Source of the DNA: an uncultured Dechloromonas sp.
GTDB lineage: Bacteria > Pseudomonadota > Gammaproteobacteria > Burkholderiales > Rhodocyclaceae
DNA: 64,000 nucleotides
Direction of reading: 5' to 3'
NCBI RefSeq assembly: GCF_945957265.1
Contig: NZ_CAMFKO010000008.1
Coordinates: forward strand, 47,587 to 111,586
The notes beneath the pieces were generated by a model, which made no database searches, was not told the DNA's origin, and saw only the letters and a program-made list of their open reading frames with translations. The translations under genes and the position numbers were made by a program. Every line of letters starts with the position of its first letter. The first letter of the stretch is position 1. This document shows, one piece after another, positions 18,259-30,875 of the stretch.

Positions 18259-19500
18259 ATGCGACGCCTACTGATTCTCCTGTTTCCCATTTCTGGCCTT
18301 GCTTTCGCTGGCCCGGGCATGCCCCTGACGCTATCCGATGCCGAGAACCAGTGGCGCGAACACAGCCGTGAACTCAAGCTGGCCGAAACCCTCGTCGCCG
18401 GCGCCGCCGCCGATGTCCGCACCGCGGCCCAGCGCCCGAACCCCGACCTGACCATCAACGCCCTGTCGATCAGCCCGCAGTCCGGTTACGGCGGCGGTCC
18501 GCTCAAGGACAAGAAGATGGACACGCAGTTCCGCCTGGACCAGCTGATCGAGCGCGGCGGCAAACGCGACCTGCGCGTCAAGGGCGCCGAAGCGCGCGTC
18601 GATGCCGCGAAATTCGAGCGCGACGACACCGCCCGCCAGCAGCTCGGCGACCTGCGCCAGGCCTACTACAACCTGCGCCTGGCCCAGGAAAAGCTGGTTC
18701 TCGCCCGCGAATCGGCGGCCCTCTACGAAAAGAGCACGCAGGCCGGCCGCCTGCGCCAGAAGGCCGGCGATCTCGCGCCGGTCGACGTTTCCCGCCTGCA
18801 GATCGACCAGGCGCGCGCCGAAGCCGACGCCCGCCAGGCCCAGGCCGACCTGGCCGTGGCGCAACAGGCGCTGGCCTACCTGATCGGCCGCGACGGCGAA
18901 GCGGAACGACTCGTCGCCAGCGACGGCTGGCCGCAGCTCGAAACCCTCGCCCTCAACGCGCATCCGCTCGACCAGCGGCCCGACCTGGAAGCGGCCAGGA
19001 AGCGCATGGCCGCCGCCGAGGCCGACCGCGACCTGGCGCGCGCCAAGCGCAACCGCGACGTCACGGTCGGCGTGCAATACGAACGCAACCTGCAGAATGC
19101 GCCGACCAACAGCTATGGTGTCGGCGTCAGCGTGCCGCTGTTCGTCTGGCACGAATACGAAGGCGAGATCGGTCGCGCCGAGGCCGACTACAACGCGGCC
19201 CGCCTGCAATACGACCAGCAGCAGGCGATCGCCATCGGCCAGGTGGCCCAGGCCCGCAACGCCCTGCTCGCCTCGCGCGACCGCATGCAGCGGCTCGAAG
19301 GCGGCCTGCTGGCCGACGCCGAGCGCGTCGCCAGGGCGGCCGAACTCGCCTACGGCAAGGGCGCGATGGGCCTGATGGATCTGCTCGACGCCCGGCGCAC
19401 CCTGCGCCAGATACAGATCGAGGCCGCCAGCGCGCGTGCCGATTACGCCAAAGCCTTGTCGGACTGGCAGGTCCAGGCCGAATTCAGGAAAACCCCATGA
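18259..19500 (+). CDS. czcC: CzcC-like outer-membrane factor (TolC family)
   Basis: A 413-residue protein with an N-terminal signal peptide ('LLILLFPISGLAFA'). It has the duplicated long-helix pattern of outer-membrane efflux proteins ('LGDLRQAYYNLRLAQEKL', 'QLQIDQARAEADARQAQADLAVAQQ'-type coiled-coil segments, and 'GVGVSVPLFVWHEYEGEI'). It is the first gene of a three-gene tripartite efflux operon and overlaps the adaptor gene by 4 bases. It should form the outer-membrane channel for cation export. The exact metal (Co, Zn, Cd or Ni) cannot be read from this subunit. Confidence 0.85.
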   Translation: MRRLLILLFPISGLAFAGPGMPLTLSDAENQWREHSRELKLAETLVAGAAADVRTAAQRPNPDLTINALSISPQSGYGGGPLKDKKMDTQFRLDQLIERGGKRDLRVKGAEARVDAAKFERDDTARQQLGDLRQAYYNLRLAQEKLVLARESAALYEKSTQAGRLRQKAGDLAPVDVSRLQIDQARAEADARQAQADLAVAQQALAYLIGRDGEAERLVASDGWPQLETLALNAHPLDQRPDLEAARKRMAAAEADRDLARAKRNRDVTVGVQYERNLQNAPTNSYGVGVSVPLFVWHEYEGEIGRAEADYNAARLQYDQQQAIAIGQVAQARNALLASRDRMQRLEGGLLADAERVARAAELAYGKGAMGLMDLLDARRTLRQIQIEAASARADYAKALSDWQVQAEFRKTP

Positions 19501-20620
19501 AGCTGACCCCCCTTCTCATCACCCTGCTGCTGGCGCTGGCCGGCTGTTCCGCCGAACCCGAGACGCCCAAGGCGGCCGCGGTCAGGGTCGACGGCGAACT
19601 CGCGCTGCTGGCCGAGCCGGACAAGGCCACCTTTCTGAAACTCGCCGCCATCGAGCGGGACAAGGGCGGCCTGCTGCGCCTCCCCGGCCGCCTGGTGTGG
19701 AACGAGGAAAAGACCGTGCGCGTCTTTCCGCAGGTTGGCGGCCGGGTGCAGAGCATCGCCGTCGATGTCGGGCAAGGCGTCAGGATCGGCCAGGCCCTGG
19801 CTGTCCTGAGTTCCCCCGATTATGGGCAGGCGCTGGCCGAAGCGCGCAAGGCGCGGGCCGATGCGCAAGTCGCCGCGCAGGCCCTGGAGCGCAACCGGGT
19901 GCTGCGGGAAGCCGGTGTCGTCGCCGAAAAGGACTGGCAACAGGCCGAAGCCGCAGCCATCGCCGCGAGGGCCGAAGCCGAACGGGCCGGCCGGCGGGTC
20001 GCCGGACTGGGCGGCGAAGGCGACGGCAGCTATGCGCTGCGCAGCCCCCTGGCCGGCACCGTGGTCGAACGCAATCTCAACCCCGGCCAGGAATTCCGCC
20101 CCGACCAGTCCGCCGCGCCGCTGTTCGTGGTGACCGACCCGGCCAACCTGTGGATCCAGGTCGATGCCGGCGAAGCCGACCTCGCCCGGCTCAGGAAGGG
20201 CGAGCCGCTGCTGATCGAGTCGAAGCAATATCCCGGCGAGCGCTTCAAGGGCGTGATTCGCCACGTCGCCGATTTCGTCGACCCGACGACCCGTACCATC
20301 AAGGTGCGCGGCGAGGTGCCCAACGCCGACCGCCGCCTCAAGGGCGAGATGTTCGTCAATGCGCTGGTCGAACTGGAGCCGACGGCTGCCCTGCGGGCGC
20401 CAGCGGCGGCGGTTTTCCTGTTCGGCAAGCAACGCTACGTTTTCGTCGAGGAAGCCCCGGGCCGCTATCGCCGCCAGGCCGTCGAGGCCGGCGCCGAGCG
20501 CGACGGCCTGATCGACATCACGGCGGGCGTCAGGGAAGGCGACAAGGTCGTCGTCGAGGGCAGCCTGCACCTGCTCAAGTACTTCAAGCCGGCCGCACTC
20601 GTCGATAAACAGGCGGCCAA

Positions 20621-20624
<4 letters not shown>
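19497..20624 (+). CDS. czcB: CzcB-like periplasmic adaptor (membrane fusion protein)
   Basis: A 375-residue lipoprotein adaptor. The N-terminus 'LLLALAGCSAEPE' is a lipobox. It is followed by a barrel-sandwich/lipoyl half-motif ('VGGRVQSIAVDVGQGVRIGQ'), a helical hairpin rich in Ala, Glu and Arg, the second half motif ('LRSPLAGTVVERNLNPGQ') and a beta-barrel with 'DPTTRTIKVRGEV'. It bridges the RND pump and the outer-membrane factor and overlaps both neighbouring genes by 4 bases. No His-rich metal-binding N-terminal extension, as in some CzcB proteins, is present. Confidence 0.85.
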
Positions 20625-23710
<3,086 letters not shown>

Positions 23711-23717
23711 GGCATCG

Positions 23718-24278
23718 ATGAACGCTCCCTGGCTGCGCTGGCTGATGCTGCTGGCAATGACCTGCCTGGCGCCGCCCGGGCAGGCCATCACCGACGACGA
23801 TGTCCAGGTCGACTACCGCAACGGGCTCTATGTCGCCACCCTGCATCTCAGGACACCCGCTCCGCCGGCCGTCGTCCTGGCCGTGCTCACCGATTTCGAC
23901 CACATGGCCGAGTTCATGCCCGGCGTGCTCACCAGCCGCATCGTTTCCCGCCACCGCAACGTCTATGAAGTGGCGCAACGCGGCAAGGTCAGCTTCGGCC
24001 CGTTCTCCATGCCCTTCGAAAGCCTGCGCCGCATCGAGGTCATCGACGACACGCGCATCCTCTCTCGCTCGCTCTCCGGGTCAGCCAAACGCATGCAGAG
24101 CGAGATGAAGATCCGGCCGCAGGAACACGGAACGCTGATCGACTACCACGTCGAAATCGAACCCGACAGCTGGATACCCTCGTCGCTGGGCAGCAACTTC
24201 ATGCAGCACGAGCTGGCCGAGCAATTCAACGCCCTCGACCGGGAAATGCTGCGCCGCCGGGGAAGCCTCAACCCTTGA
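23718..24278 (+). CDS. Periplasmic SRPBCC (START/cyclase-like) protein
   Basis: A 186-residue protein with a signal peptide ('WLMLLAMTCLAPPGQA'). A coenzyme Q-binding/polyketide-cyclase-type fold follows, with 'VLAVLTDFDHMAEFMPGV' and 'YEVAQRGKVSFGPFSMPFE', typical of RatA/SRPBCC proteins. It lies 7 bases behind czcA and is probably in the efflux operon. Its end overlaps the end of the convergent rtcB remnant by 11 bases. The ligand and the reason for its link with metal efflux are unknown. Confidence 0.7.
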   Translation: MNAPWLRWLMLLAMTCLAPPGQAITDDDVQVDYRNGLYVATLHLRTPAPPAVVLAVLTDFDHMAEFMPGVLTSRIVSRHRNVYEVAQRGKVSFGPFSMPFESLRRIEVIDDTRILSRSLSGSAKRMQSEMKIRPQEHGTLIDYHVEIEPDSWIPSSLGSNFMQHELAEQFNALDREMLRRRGSLNP

Positions 24279-25238
24279 CGCAGACGACCTGCTTCAGGGT
24301 GTGCAGAATCTCGGTCAGGTCGTGCTGGTTGGCCATCACGGCATCGATGTCCTTGTAGGCGCCGGGAATCTCGTCGATCACACCCTTGTCCTTGCGGCAC
24401 ACCACGCCCTCGGTCTGCCGTCGCAGGTCGGCCTCGGTGAAGGCCCGCGCCGCCGCGTTGCGGCTCATCCGTCGCCCCGCGCCGTGGGCGCTTGAATCGA
24501 AACTCTCGGCATTGCCCTTGCCGCGCACCACGTAGCTGCGCGCGCCCATGCTGCCGGGAACGATCCCCAGGTCGCCGGCCCCCGCCCGGATGGCACCCTT
24601 GCGCGTGACCCAGACATCGGCGCCGTAGTGGTGCTCGCGGGCCACATAGTTGTGATGGCAATTGACCACCTCGCCGGTCACCGCGAAGGCCGGCAGATGC
24701 CGTTTCAGCCCGGCCAGCACGAGGTCCATCATGCATTCCCGGTTGGCGTAGGCGTATTCCTGCGCCCAATGCACGGCGCCGACGTAATCCTCGAAATGCG
24801 CGCTGCCTTCCCGGAAATAGGCCAGGTCGCGGTCCGGCAACTGCACCTGCTGGCGCGTCATGTCGTTGCGCGCCAGTTCGATGAAATAGCTGGCCAGCGC
24901 ATTACCGATGCCGCGGCTGCCGGAATGCAGCATGACCCAGACCTGGTCCGCCTCGTCGACGCACACCTCGATGAAATGGTTGCCGCCGCCCAGCGTGCCG
25001 AGCTGATTGACCCACTTCGAAAACTTGCCGAAAGCCTTGAGCAGTTGCGGATGGCGCCCGGTCATCGCCTTCAGGCGCGGCTCGAACGGGCGTGCCACGG
25101 CGACCAGCGCCTGGTCGTCTTCGTGCTGCGCCTTGCCCACCGGCACGTCGCGGCTGATCTGGTCGAACACCTTGCGCAAGGCCTTTTCGTCGAGCTGCCG
25201 GGCGTTCAGCGACAGCCGGCAGGCCACCATGCCGCAAC
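24268..25238 (-). pseudogene. rtcB: rtcB, truncated at the 5' end by island B
   Basis: Encodes the last about 323 residues of the 3'-phosphate RNA ligase RtcB (normally about 400). Present are 'LGGGNHFIEV', 'LHSGSRGIGN', the nucleotidylated His region 'SSAHGAGRRMSR' and the C-terminal 'QVVCVKG'. Homology begins at the GCGM of the invariant 'DIGCGM' metal-binding motif and stops abruptly upstream, where AT-rich island sequence begins with a stop in frame. The N-terminal about 80 residues are absent from the window, so it is non-functional unless re-fused. An ATG in the GCGM codons could still start a 320-residue product, but it lacks the Mn-binding Asp and is missing a whole subdomain. Confidence 0.85.
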
Positions 25239-25249
25239 CGTTCTTACTA

Positions 25250-25268
25250 CATGGTAACAGTTACCATG
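25250..25268. repeat. Palindrome CATGGTAACaGTTACCATG at left end of island B
   Basis: A perfect 9-base inverted repeat with one central base, about 12 bases inside the rtcB junction. Further GTTACC/GGTAAC copies lie at 25302, 25372 and 25444. In tyrosine-recombinase elements such repeats flank or form the crossover site. The remaining sequence up to 25546 contains no gene that I can support. Confidence 0.55.
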
Positions 25269-25546
25269 CCAGAACCCTTTGCCCTATACGGCTGGCCATA
25301 CGGTAACAAAATCTGGTCAAAAAGTTTCGACCACCAAGCCTTTGCCAAGCTAATGTGCTCGGCGAACGGCAGTTACCGACCCTAAGCAGCCTCTAGAGAC
25401 CCTAACTTCAAACGACCGCAATGTGACAATCAATCGACATCCAGTTACCCCAGACCTCATTTGCATCTCGAACTTACCAAGGGGCCATGGCTAGCAAATC
25501 GACAATCAGCGTTGGCTTCGTCGATTGCGCTGTACCGAATCATAAA

Positions 25547-27835
25547 TTATCTCTCAAGCCACTTTAGTAACGTGCTGTATAGCCTGTCAGGGTCAACAGG
25601 CTTCGATACAAAGTCATTCATGCCAGCTGCAATACAGCGTTCCTCATCTTCGTTGAAGGCGTTAGCAGTCATTGCCACAATAGGAATGTCCTTACCTGTT
25701 TCCAATTGTCGAATGAGCTTGGTTGCCGTCAAGCCGTCCATTTTCGGCATCTGCATATCCATGAAGATTAAGGCATGCGTTCCCGGTTGAGCTGTGCGAA
25801 TCATTAGTACGGCCTCTTCTCCATCATTGGCTAAATCGCAAACAAGGCCGACATCCTCGAGAATTTCCTGGGCGACTATCTGGTTAATCTCGTTGTCTTC
25901 AACCACCAGTATCCGGGTGCCGACGTAGTTCGCCTTCAACTGCGCAACGACGTCACTGCCCGAGGTAAGCGCAGTATCGATGTTGACTCCGTCTATCTTC
26001 TTCAAACGCACTATTATCCAAAAGGTGCTCCCTGTGCCTAGAACGCTTTCGACACCAGCATCTCCACCCATCAGTTGAGCCAGGCGGCGGGTAATCGCCA
26101 AGCCGAGCCCCGTACCGCCAAAGCTGCGGACAGTTGAGGAATCGGCCTGTTCGAAAGGATTAAACAGTCGGTTCATCGCTTCTGGGGAAATACCGATGCC
26201 GGTATCGATAACCTCGAAACGAATCGAGACTGAATCGGCATCTTCTCCCACTTTGTTGGCTCGTACAGTCACCGAACCCGTTTGGGTAAATTTGACCGCA
26301 TTGCTGACGAGGTTGAGTAACGCTTGCGTGAGACGCGTCCTATCTCCCAGCAAGTGAGGTGGCAGAAAATCAACTTCGGTCTTGAGCTGAATCCCTTTGG
26401 AACTGGCCGACTCGGCCACCATGGAACATACATTTACCGGCAACACGCGAACATCGACCTTGTCTTCCGACAACTGAAGCTTCCCTGCCTCGATTTTTGA
26501 GAAGTCGAGGATGTCGTTGATGATGCCCAATAGATGTTTGCCGGCAGTGCGAATTTTTCCGAGTTTGTCTGCCGTATCTGGCTCTTGGTGCTTTCTGAGC
26601 AACAGTTCAGACAGTCCAAGAACGGCATTCATGGGGGTCCGGATTTCGTGGCTCATGTTGGCTAAGAAGCTTCCCTTGGCCACATTGGCAGCTTCAGCAG
26701 CCTGCTTTGCGTCCATCAAGGCGGTGGTTCGTTCATCGACCATCGCCTCCAAATGATTTCGATGACGCTGCAGTTCGGCTTCAGTCTCCTTGAGTTTCGT
26801 AACGTCTACTGCGACTCCAGCCCAGACTGGCTCGCCATTGGGCCCCTGCATCGGGGCTGAGCGCACATGCAACCAGACCTTCTCGCCGCTGACCGAGTTG
26901 AATTGCAACACACCTGAATACTGGCTCTGCTCTCGAAAGCATCGTGCTTCGTCCTGAATATATTGGGCGTATGACTCGGGTGCCATCAGGGCAAATAATG
27001 GCTGCGCATCGGTCATAAGGTCCGACGCTTTCAGCCCCAGCATCTTCTCGACCCCGGCACTGATATAGCTGAAGCCACGCTTGTTCTCGCCCAATTCAAA
27101 CTGATACACGAAGCCATCTGGCAGGTTGTCTCCCATGGCACGTAACTGCCCCTCGCGCTCCCGCAGGTGGGATTCACTGACCCGGTATTCGTATTCGATA
27201 CGTTGCGAATTCATGCTGATGAGCGTCAGTGTCATTAACTGCACTGTCAGTATCTGGGCTAAGGCGTAATAGCTGCCAAAACCGCTTAATGCCTCGAACG
27301 CTGTAATGACATTTGGGTCACTGAGTTCATGTGCGATGCGGAAAAAATTGAGCGCCCCATATATCAGCAACCACAACGCCAGCATGACGTCGTTCGAGCC
27401 AAAATACGGTGCTCGGTTCCGTAACGTGACAACGGCTGTAATGAAACTGAGGATGCCGGCAAGTGCGCAGTAGATGACGATGCGTGTAGTCAGCTGGGCG
27501 GTGTCCAAGCTGTAGTAGCCAAATACGAGAAGGAAAGTAATTGCAAACAGTGCATCCCAGCGGTAGCTGACACGTAACCCGCGAAAAACCAGCACTCCGC
27601 GTAGCAGGAGTAAGAGACCGCCGAGCAGCAAGCCATTGCGTAATACCGCCACAAACCAAATTTTTGGGAGTGCTCCTGGGACAAGCATCGCTGCTCCCAA
27701 AGCAAGGAAAGCGATACTTACTGTCCAAAAACCAAATCCCGGGTAGGTCTTGCGTGTGCGCAGGACCACCAACATGATGAGCGCCGCCGCTGACGAGAGG
27801 AGTGCATTGGTGCTTAGCAGGGTGGTCGTATCCAT
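25547..27835 (-). CDS. Membrane hybrid histidine kinase with PAS and receiver (island B)
   Basis: A protein of about 762 residues. The first about 210 residues form several membrane helices of a 7TM-like sensor region ('[14 protein letters not shown]', '[14 protein letters not shown]', '[14 protein letters not shown]'). A PAS domain follows (about 235-355), then HisKA with '[12 protein letters not shown]' (His near 394), HATPase_c ('DTGIGIS', 'GGTGLGLA') and a C-terminal receiver with '[11 protein letters not shown]' (Asp near 688). The start at 27835 has AGAGGTG upstream; an ATG three codons earlier is possible. It is divergent from a second hybrid kinase with very similar kinase and receiver domains but a different sensor. 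It has no cognate output regulator nearby. Confidence 0.85.
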   Translation of the reverse strand: MDTTTLLSTNALLSSAAALIMLVVLRTRKTYPGFGFWTVSIAFLALGAAMLVPGALPKIWFVAVLRNGLLLGGLLLLLRGVLVFRGLRVSYRWDALFAITFLLVFGYYSLDTAQLTTRIVIYCALAGILSFITAVVTLRNRAPYFGSNDVMLALWLLIYGALNFFRIAHELSDPNVITAFEALSGFGSYYALAQILTVQLMTLTLISMNSQRIEYEYRVSESHLREREGQLRAMGDNLPDGFVYQFELGENKRGFSYISAGVEKMLGLKASDLMTDAQPLFALMAPESYAQYIQDEARCFREQSQYSGVLQFNSVSGEKVWLHVRSAPMQGPNGEPVWAGVAVDVTKLKETEAELQRHRNHLEAMVDERTTALMDAKQAAEAANVAKGSFLANMSHEIRTPMNAVLGLSELLLRKHQEPDTADKLGKIRTAGKHLLGIINDILDFSKIEAGKLQLSEDKVDVRVLPVNVCSMVAESASSKGIQLKTEVDFLPPHLLGDRTRLTQALLNLVSNAVKFTQTGSVTVRANKVGEDADSVSIRFEVIDTGIGISPEAMNRLFNPFEQADSSTVRSFGGTGLGLAITRRLAQLMGGDAGVESVLGTGSTFWIIVRLKKIDGVNIDTALTSGSDVVAQLKANYVGTRILVVEDNEINQIVAQEILEDVGLVCDLANDGEEAVLMIRTAQPGTHALIFMDMQMPKMDGLTATKLIRQLETGKDIPIVAMTANAFNEDEERCIAAGMNDFVSKPVDPDRLYSTLLKWLER

Positions 27836-28009
27836 GTCATGCACCTCTGTTCAAGTTGGGAGCCGGCAAGCCTATGTTAATCCTAAAGCCATTTCGGCTG
27901 ATGCTAGACGCCCGCTGCGGAACATGGTCATTCGTTGTTTAACATGCTATTTTCAAGTAGTCTGGCTCCGTCACAATTAGCCTGCTCGTCAGAAGCAGGG
28001 GGAAGCACC

Positions 28010-30307
28010 GTGGAGAAACAAACCAACTTTTTATCTGGCGACAGCTGGAGGAAGAAATTCCTAGGGGGCTTTGCACTTTGTGCAGTTCTAACTGGGTTAG
28101 CTTGGGTCGCAAGTTCGACCTACACAGAAAAGATGTTGCACTCTGCTTACGAGCAGCAACTCAAGCAGGGTGAGGAGCAACTTGAAAGTCTTAGCGAGAG
28201 TATCGAAGATGCTTTAGCCGCTATTTCCGGTATACCTGTGGTTCTGGCTCACGATGAAATGGTCCGGCGTGAACTTGCGGCGTTTGGTCCTGGTCGGCGC
28301 CCCTCTTCATCTTCGCGAGAACAAAATAAAGAGCGCTGGGAAAGCACTCCCTCACTCAAGCAATTAAGCCAGCGCTTTCATATCGCCGCCAAAAATCTAA
28401 GAGCGGATGTCGTATGGGTGCTGAATTCGGCGGGTGAATGTATTGCTGCCAGTAATCTTGGAACCCCCCTGAGTTTTATTGGTGGCAACTATTCCGACCG
28501 TCAGTATTTCCGGGACACGATAGAAGGGGGAGCGGGTCGCCAGTATGTCGTTGGTCGGCTAAGTCGGGTTCCCGGCCTGTACTTTGCGTCCCCAGTCATG
28601 CTCGAGGGGAAATTTGCCGGCTCCGTCATCGTAAAACGCGACTTAACCCATTTTGAACGCTGGACCCGGCAAATTGATGCCTTTATTACGGATGAACAAG
28701 GCGTCATCGTCCTGGCTCGGGAAAAAGGTCTTGAATTTCGAACACTCCCCTCGGCAAATCTGAATCACATTCCAAAAGACGTATTGGAGAAAACCTATCT
28801 CCGTTCGGAATTCAAGCCTTTGAACATTGAGAAGCGGCCGGAGAAGGCGTTGGCCAATCTTGTTTATTTGGATGGCGACCGGAAGATGCCGTACCTGTTC
28901 ATCAGTGGAAAAGCATCGGAACATAGGTTTGCAGTTCACCTGCTCCAGCCCGTTCCAGAAATTGCACGCCTTGAGGAGCAGAAGCTACCCTTCTTCGCTC
29001 TGCTGGCCATTTCGAGCAGCCTGCTGGTGCTGGCCATTATTGCCTTGAAGCTGCATAACGCATCGCTTAAATGGGCAGAGCAAGAGGCTCAGCGAGTCAA
29101 TCGCGAGCTTGAGGCTTTGGTAGAGCAGAGAACCAAGGACCTGGTATTAGCCAAAGAGCAGGCTGAAACCGCCAATCAATCCAAGAGCTCGTTCCTGGCC
29201 AACATGAGCCATGAAATTCGGACCCCGATGAACGCCATCATCGGTCTGTCGAATATCCTGCGCCGTAAGGAACAGGCACCAGATACCGCTGACAAGCTGA
29301 CCAAAATCGAAGCTGCTGGAAGACATCTTCTTGCCATCATCAACGATATTCTCGACCTTTCTAAAATCGAGGCCGGCAAACTGGAATTGGCCGATGAAGC
29401 TATCCATATTCCAGCACTTGTAGCCAATGTCTGCTCGATGCTGGGGGAGTCCGCCGATTCCAAAGGAATCCAGCTCAGACACGAAATCGACACCCTCCCA
29501 CCGTTACGAGGTGATTTGACCAGGGTGACACAGTCACTGCTCAATTTGGCAAGCAACGCAGTCAAGTTCACAAAAGTGGGTTCTGTTACCGTGAGAGCGC
29601 GTCGTATCACCGAAGATGACGACTCTGCCTTGGTTCGATTTGAGGTGGTGGATACTGGCATCGGTGTCGCCCCTGATATGCTGAATAAGCTCTTTTCACC
29701 CTTCCAGCAAGCAGATGCTTCGACTTCCCGTCAGTTTGGTGGAACAGGTTTGGGCCTGGTTATAACGAAACGCCTCGCGGAGTTGATGGATGGCGAAGCG
29801 GGTGTCGATAGTGTCCTGGGACAAGGCAGTACCTTCTGGTTTTCGGCATGCCTGAAAAAGGCATCAAAGGATGAGGCGACCCAGAATCAAGTCAATGAAG
29901 GGGAGGCTGCCAAGGCACTCAAGGAGCAGTTTTCCGGAGCTCGTGTATTGCTTGTCGAGGACGAGACGATTAACCAGCTTATCGCTCAAGAAAACCTGGA
30001 CGATGTCGGCTTGCAGGTTGATGTGGCTTCAAATGGTCTCGAGGCAGTCGAGCGAATCCGACAAGCACCGTCAGGCACATATGCCGCCGTTTTGATGGAC
30101 ATGCAAATGCCCAAGATGGATGGCCTGGATGCCACGAGAGCCATACGCCAACTGCCTGCCACACAGAATTTACCCATTATCGCGATGACGGCAAATGCGT
30201 TTGACGAAGACCGTGAGCGTTGCCTGGCTGTGGGTATGAATGATTTTGTGGCCAAGCCGGTAGAGCCAGATAAGCTGTACGCCACTTTGCTGAAGTGGCT
30301 CAGGTAA
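28010..30307 (+). CDS. Membrane hybrid histidine kinase with Cache-type sensor and receiver (island B)
   Basis: A protein of about 765 residues from GTG 28010, which has a GGGGGA site 7 bases upstream. The frame is open further up, with a weak ATG at 27944. A helix near residues 15-35, a dCache-like periplasmic domain ('[14 protein letters not shown]', 'YFASPVM'), a second helix near 326-346, HisKA ('[12 protein letters not shown]', His near 399), HATPase_c ('DTGIGVA', 'GGTGLGLV') and a receiver ('[11 protein letters not shown]') follow. The sensor resembles those that bind amino acids or organic acids. The kinase half is a close paralogue of the divergent gene at 25547, suggesting duplication with sensor exchange. 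Confidence 0.85.
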   Translation: MEKQTNFLSGDSWRKKFLGGFALCAVLTGLAWVASSTYTEKMLHSAYEQQLKQGEEQLESLSESIEDALAAISGIPVVLAHDEMVRRELAAFGPGRRPSSSSREQNKERWESTPSLKQLSQRFHIAAKNLRADVVWVLNSAGECIAASNLGTPLSFIGGNYSDRQYFRDTIEGGAGRQYVVGRLSRVPGLYFASPVMLEGKFAGSVIVKRDLTHFERWTRQIDAFITDEQGVIVLAREKGLEFRTLPSANLNHIPKDVLEKTYLRSEFKPLNIEKRPEKALANLVYLDGDRKMPYLFISGKASEHRFAVHLLQPVPEIARLEEQKLPFFALLAISSSLLVLAIIALKLHNASLKWAEQEAQRVNRELEALVEQRTKDLVLAKEQAETANQSKSSFLANMSHEIRTPMNAIIGLSNILRRKEQAPDTADKLTKIEAAGRHLLAIINDILDLSKIEAGKLELADEAIHIPALVANVCSMLGESADSKGIQLRHEIDTLPPLRGDLTRVTQSLLNLASNAVKFTKVGSVTVRARRITEDDDSALVRFEVVDTGIGVAPDMLNKLFSPFQQADASTSRQFGGTGLGLVITKRLAELMDGEAGVDSVLGQGSTFWFSACLKKASKDEATQNQVNEGEAAKALKEQFSGARVLLVEDETINQLIAQENLDDVGLQVDVASNGLEAVERIRQAPSGTYAAVLMDMQMPKMDGLDATRAIRQLPATQNLPIIAMTANAFDEDRERCLAVGMNDFVAKPVEPDKLYATLLKWLR

Positions 30308-30455
30308 CTGCGTTCATTTCAGAGCATCAAAGCGCCAAATTAAGCAGTTGACCTATTCTGCAATTGCCCAACGGTTTGCCATGACTGGATTGGGCTTCAA
30401 AGCTGTCCTCGCCAAATGGAACATTAAACGGCAACTTCTGGCCGATTACCGTCTG

Positions 30456-30875
30456 TTACGGTTTCAACCCTTGGCCAATGATGGGTACGTTTGCCTTTGC
30501 CACCATTATTTCAGACTGAAGATTTAGTACGAGTAATGTAAGCCGGGAATTTTCACTCGCTAAGCCACGGTTCTCCGCTCGCAACGATTCCAAGTCCTTT
30601 CGTAGTTCAGCGATACGCCCCTTCGCAGTAACCAAAGCCGTATGCTTTTTCTGGCGCTGTATTAACAGGGTGCTCCCCACCGCTGCCCGGATTCGTTCAG
30701 CTACATCGGGATACTTTGTATGGATGAGGGTATGACTTACCCCAGCTGCTTTGGCCACCGCGCTGATTGAAATTCTTGGTGGTTTGGAGCCGGCGACTTC
30801 TGCCTTGGAGGCATCACGCTGAAGCTGTTTCAGGACGAGAAACAGGCGCTTTCGAGTCTCGTCAGATTGGCTCAT
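30456..30875 (-). CDS. Helix-turn-helix/coiled-coil partner of recombinase operon, island B
   Basis: A 139-residue homologue in position and build of the 141-residue protein of island A. The helix-turn-helix 'ISAVAKAAGVSHTLIHTKYP' lies near residues 36-55, followed by a coiled coil rich in Arg, Glu and Leu ('GRIAELRKDLESLRAENRG'). It is the last gene of the operon and overlaps recombinase 3 by 4 bases. It resembles TnpC of Tn554-like elements and GmtX-type small partners; this is by architecture, not by search. Confidence 0.65.
   Translation of the reverse strand: MSQSDETRKRLFLVLKQLQRDASKAEVAGSKPPRISISAVAKAAGVSHTLIHTKYPDVAERIRAAVGSTLLIQRQKKHTALVTAKGRIAELRKDLESLRAENRGLASENSRLTLLVLNLQSEIMVAKANVPIIGQGLKP

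Noticed and set aside
25250..25449. GTTACC repeats as a CRISPR array
   Set aside because: The repeats are only six to nine bases long, in both orientations and irregularly spaced; no cas gene is present.
27935..28009. Longer N-terminus of the island B plus-strand kinase
   Set aside because: The upstream TTG/ATG codons lack a ribosome-binding site, while GTG 28010 has GGGGGA at proper spacing.
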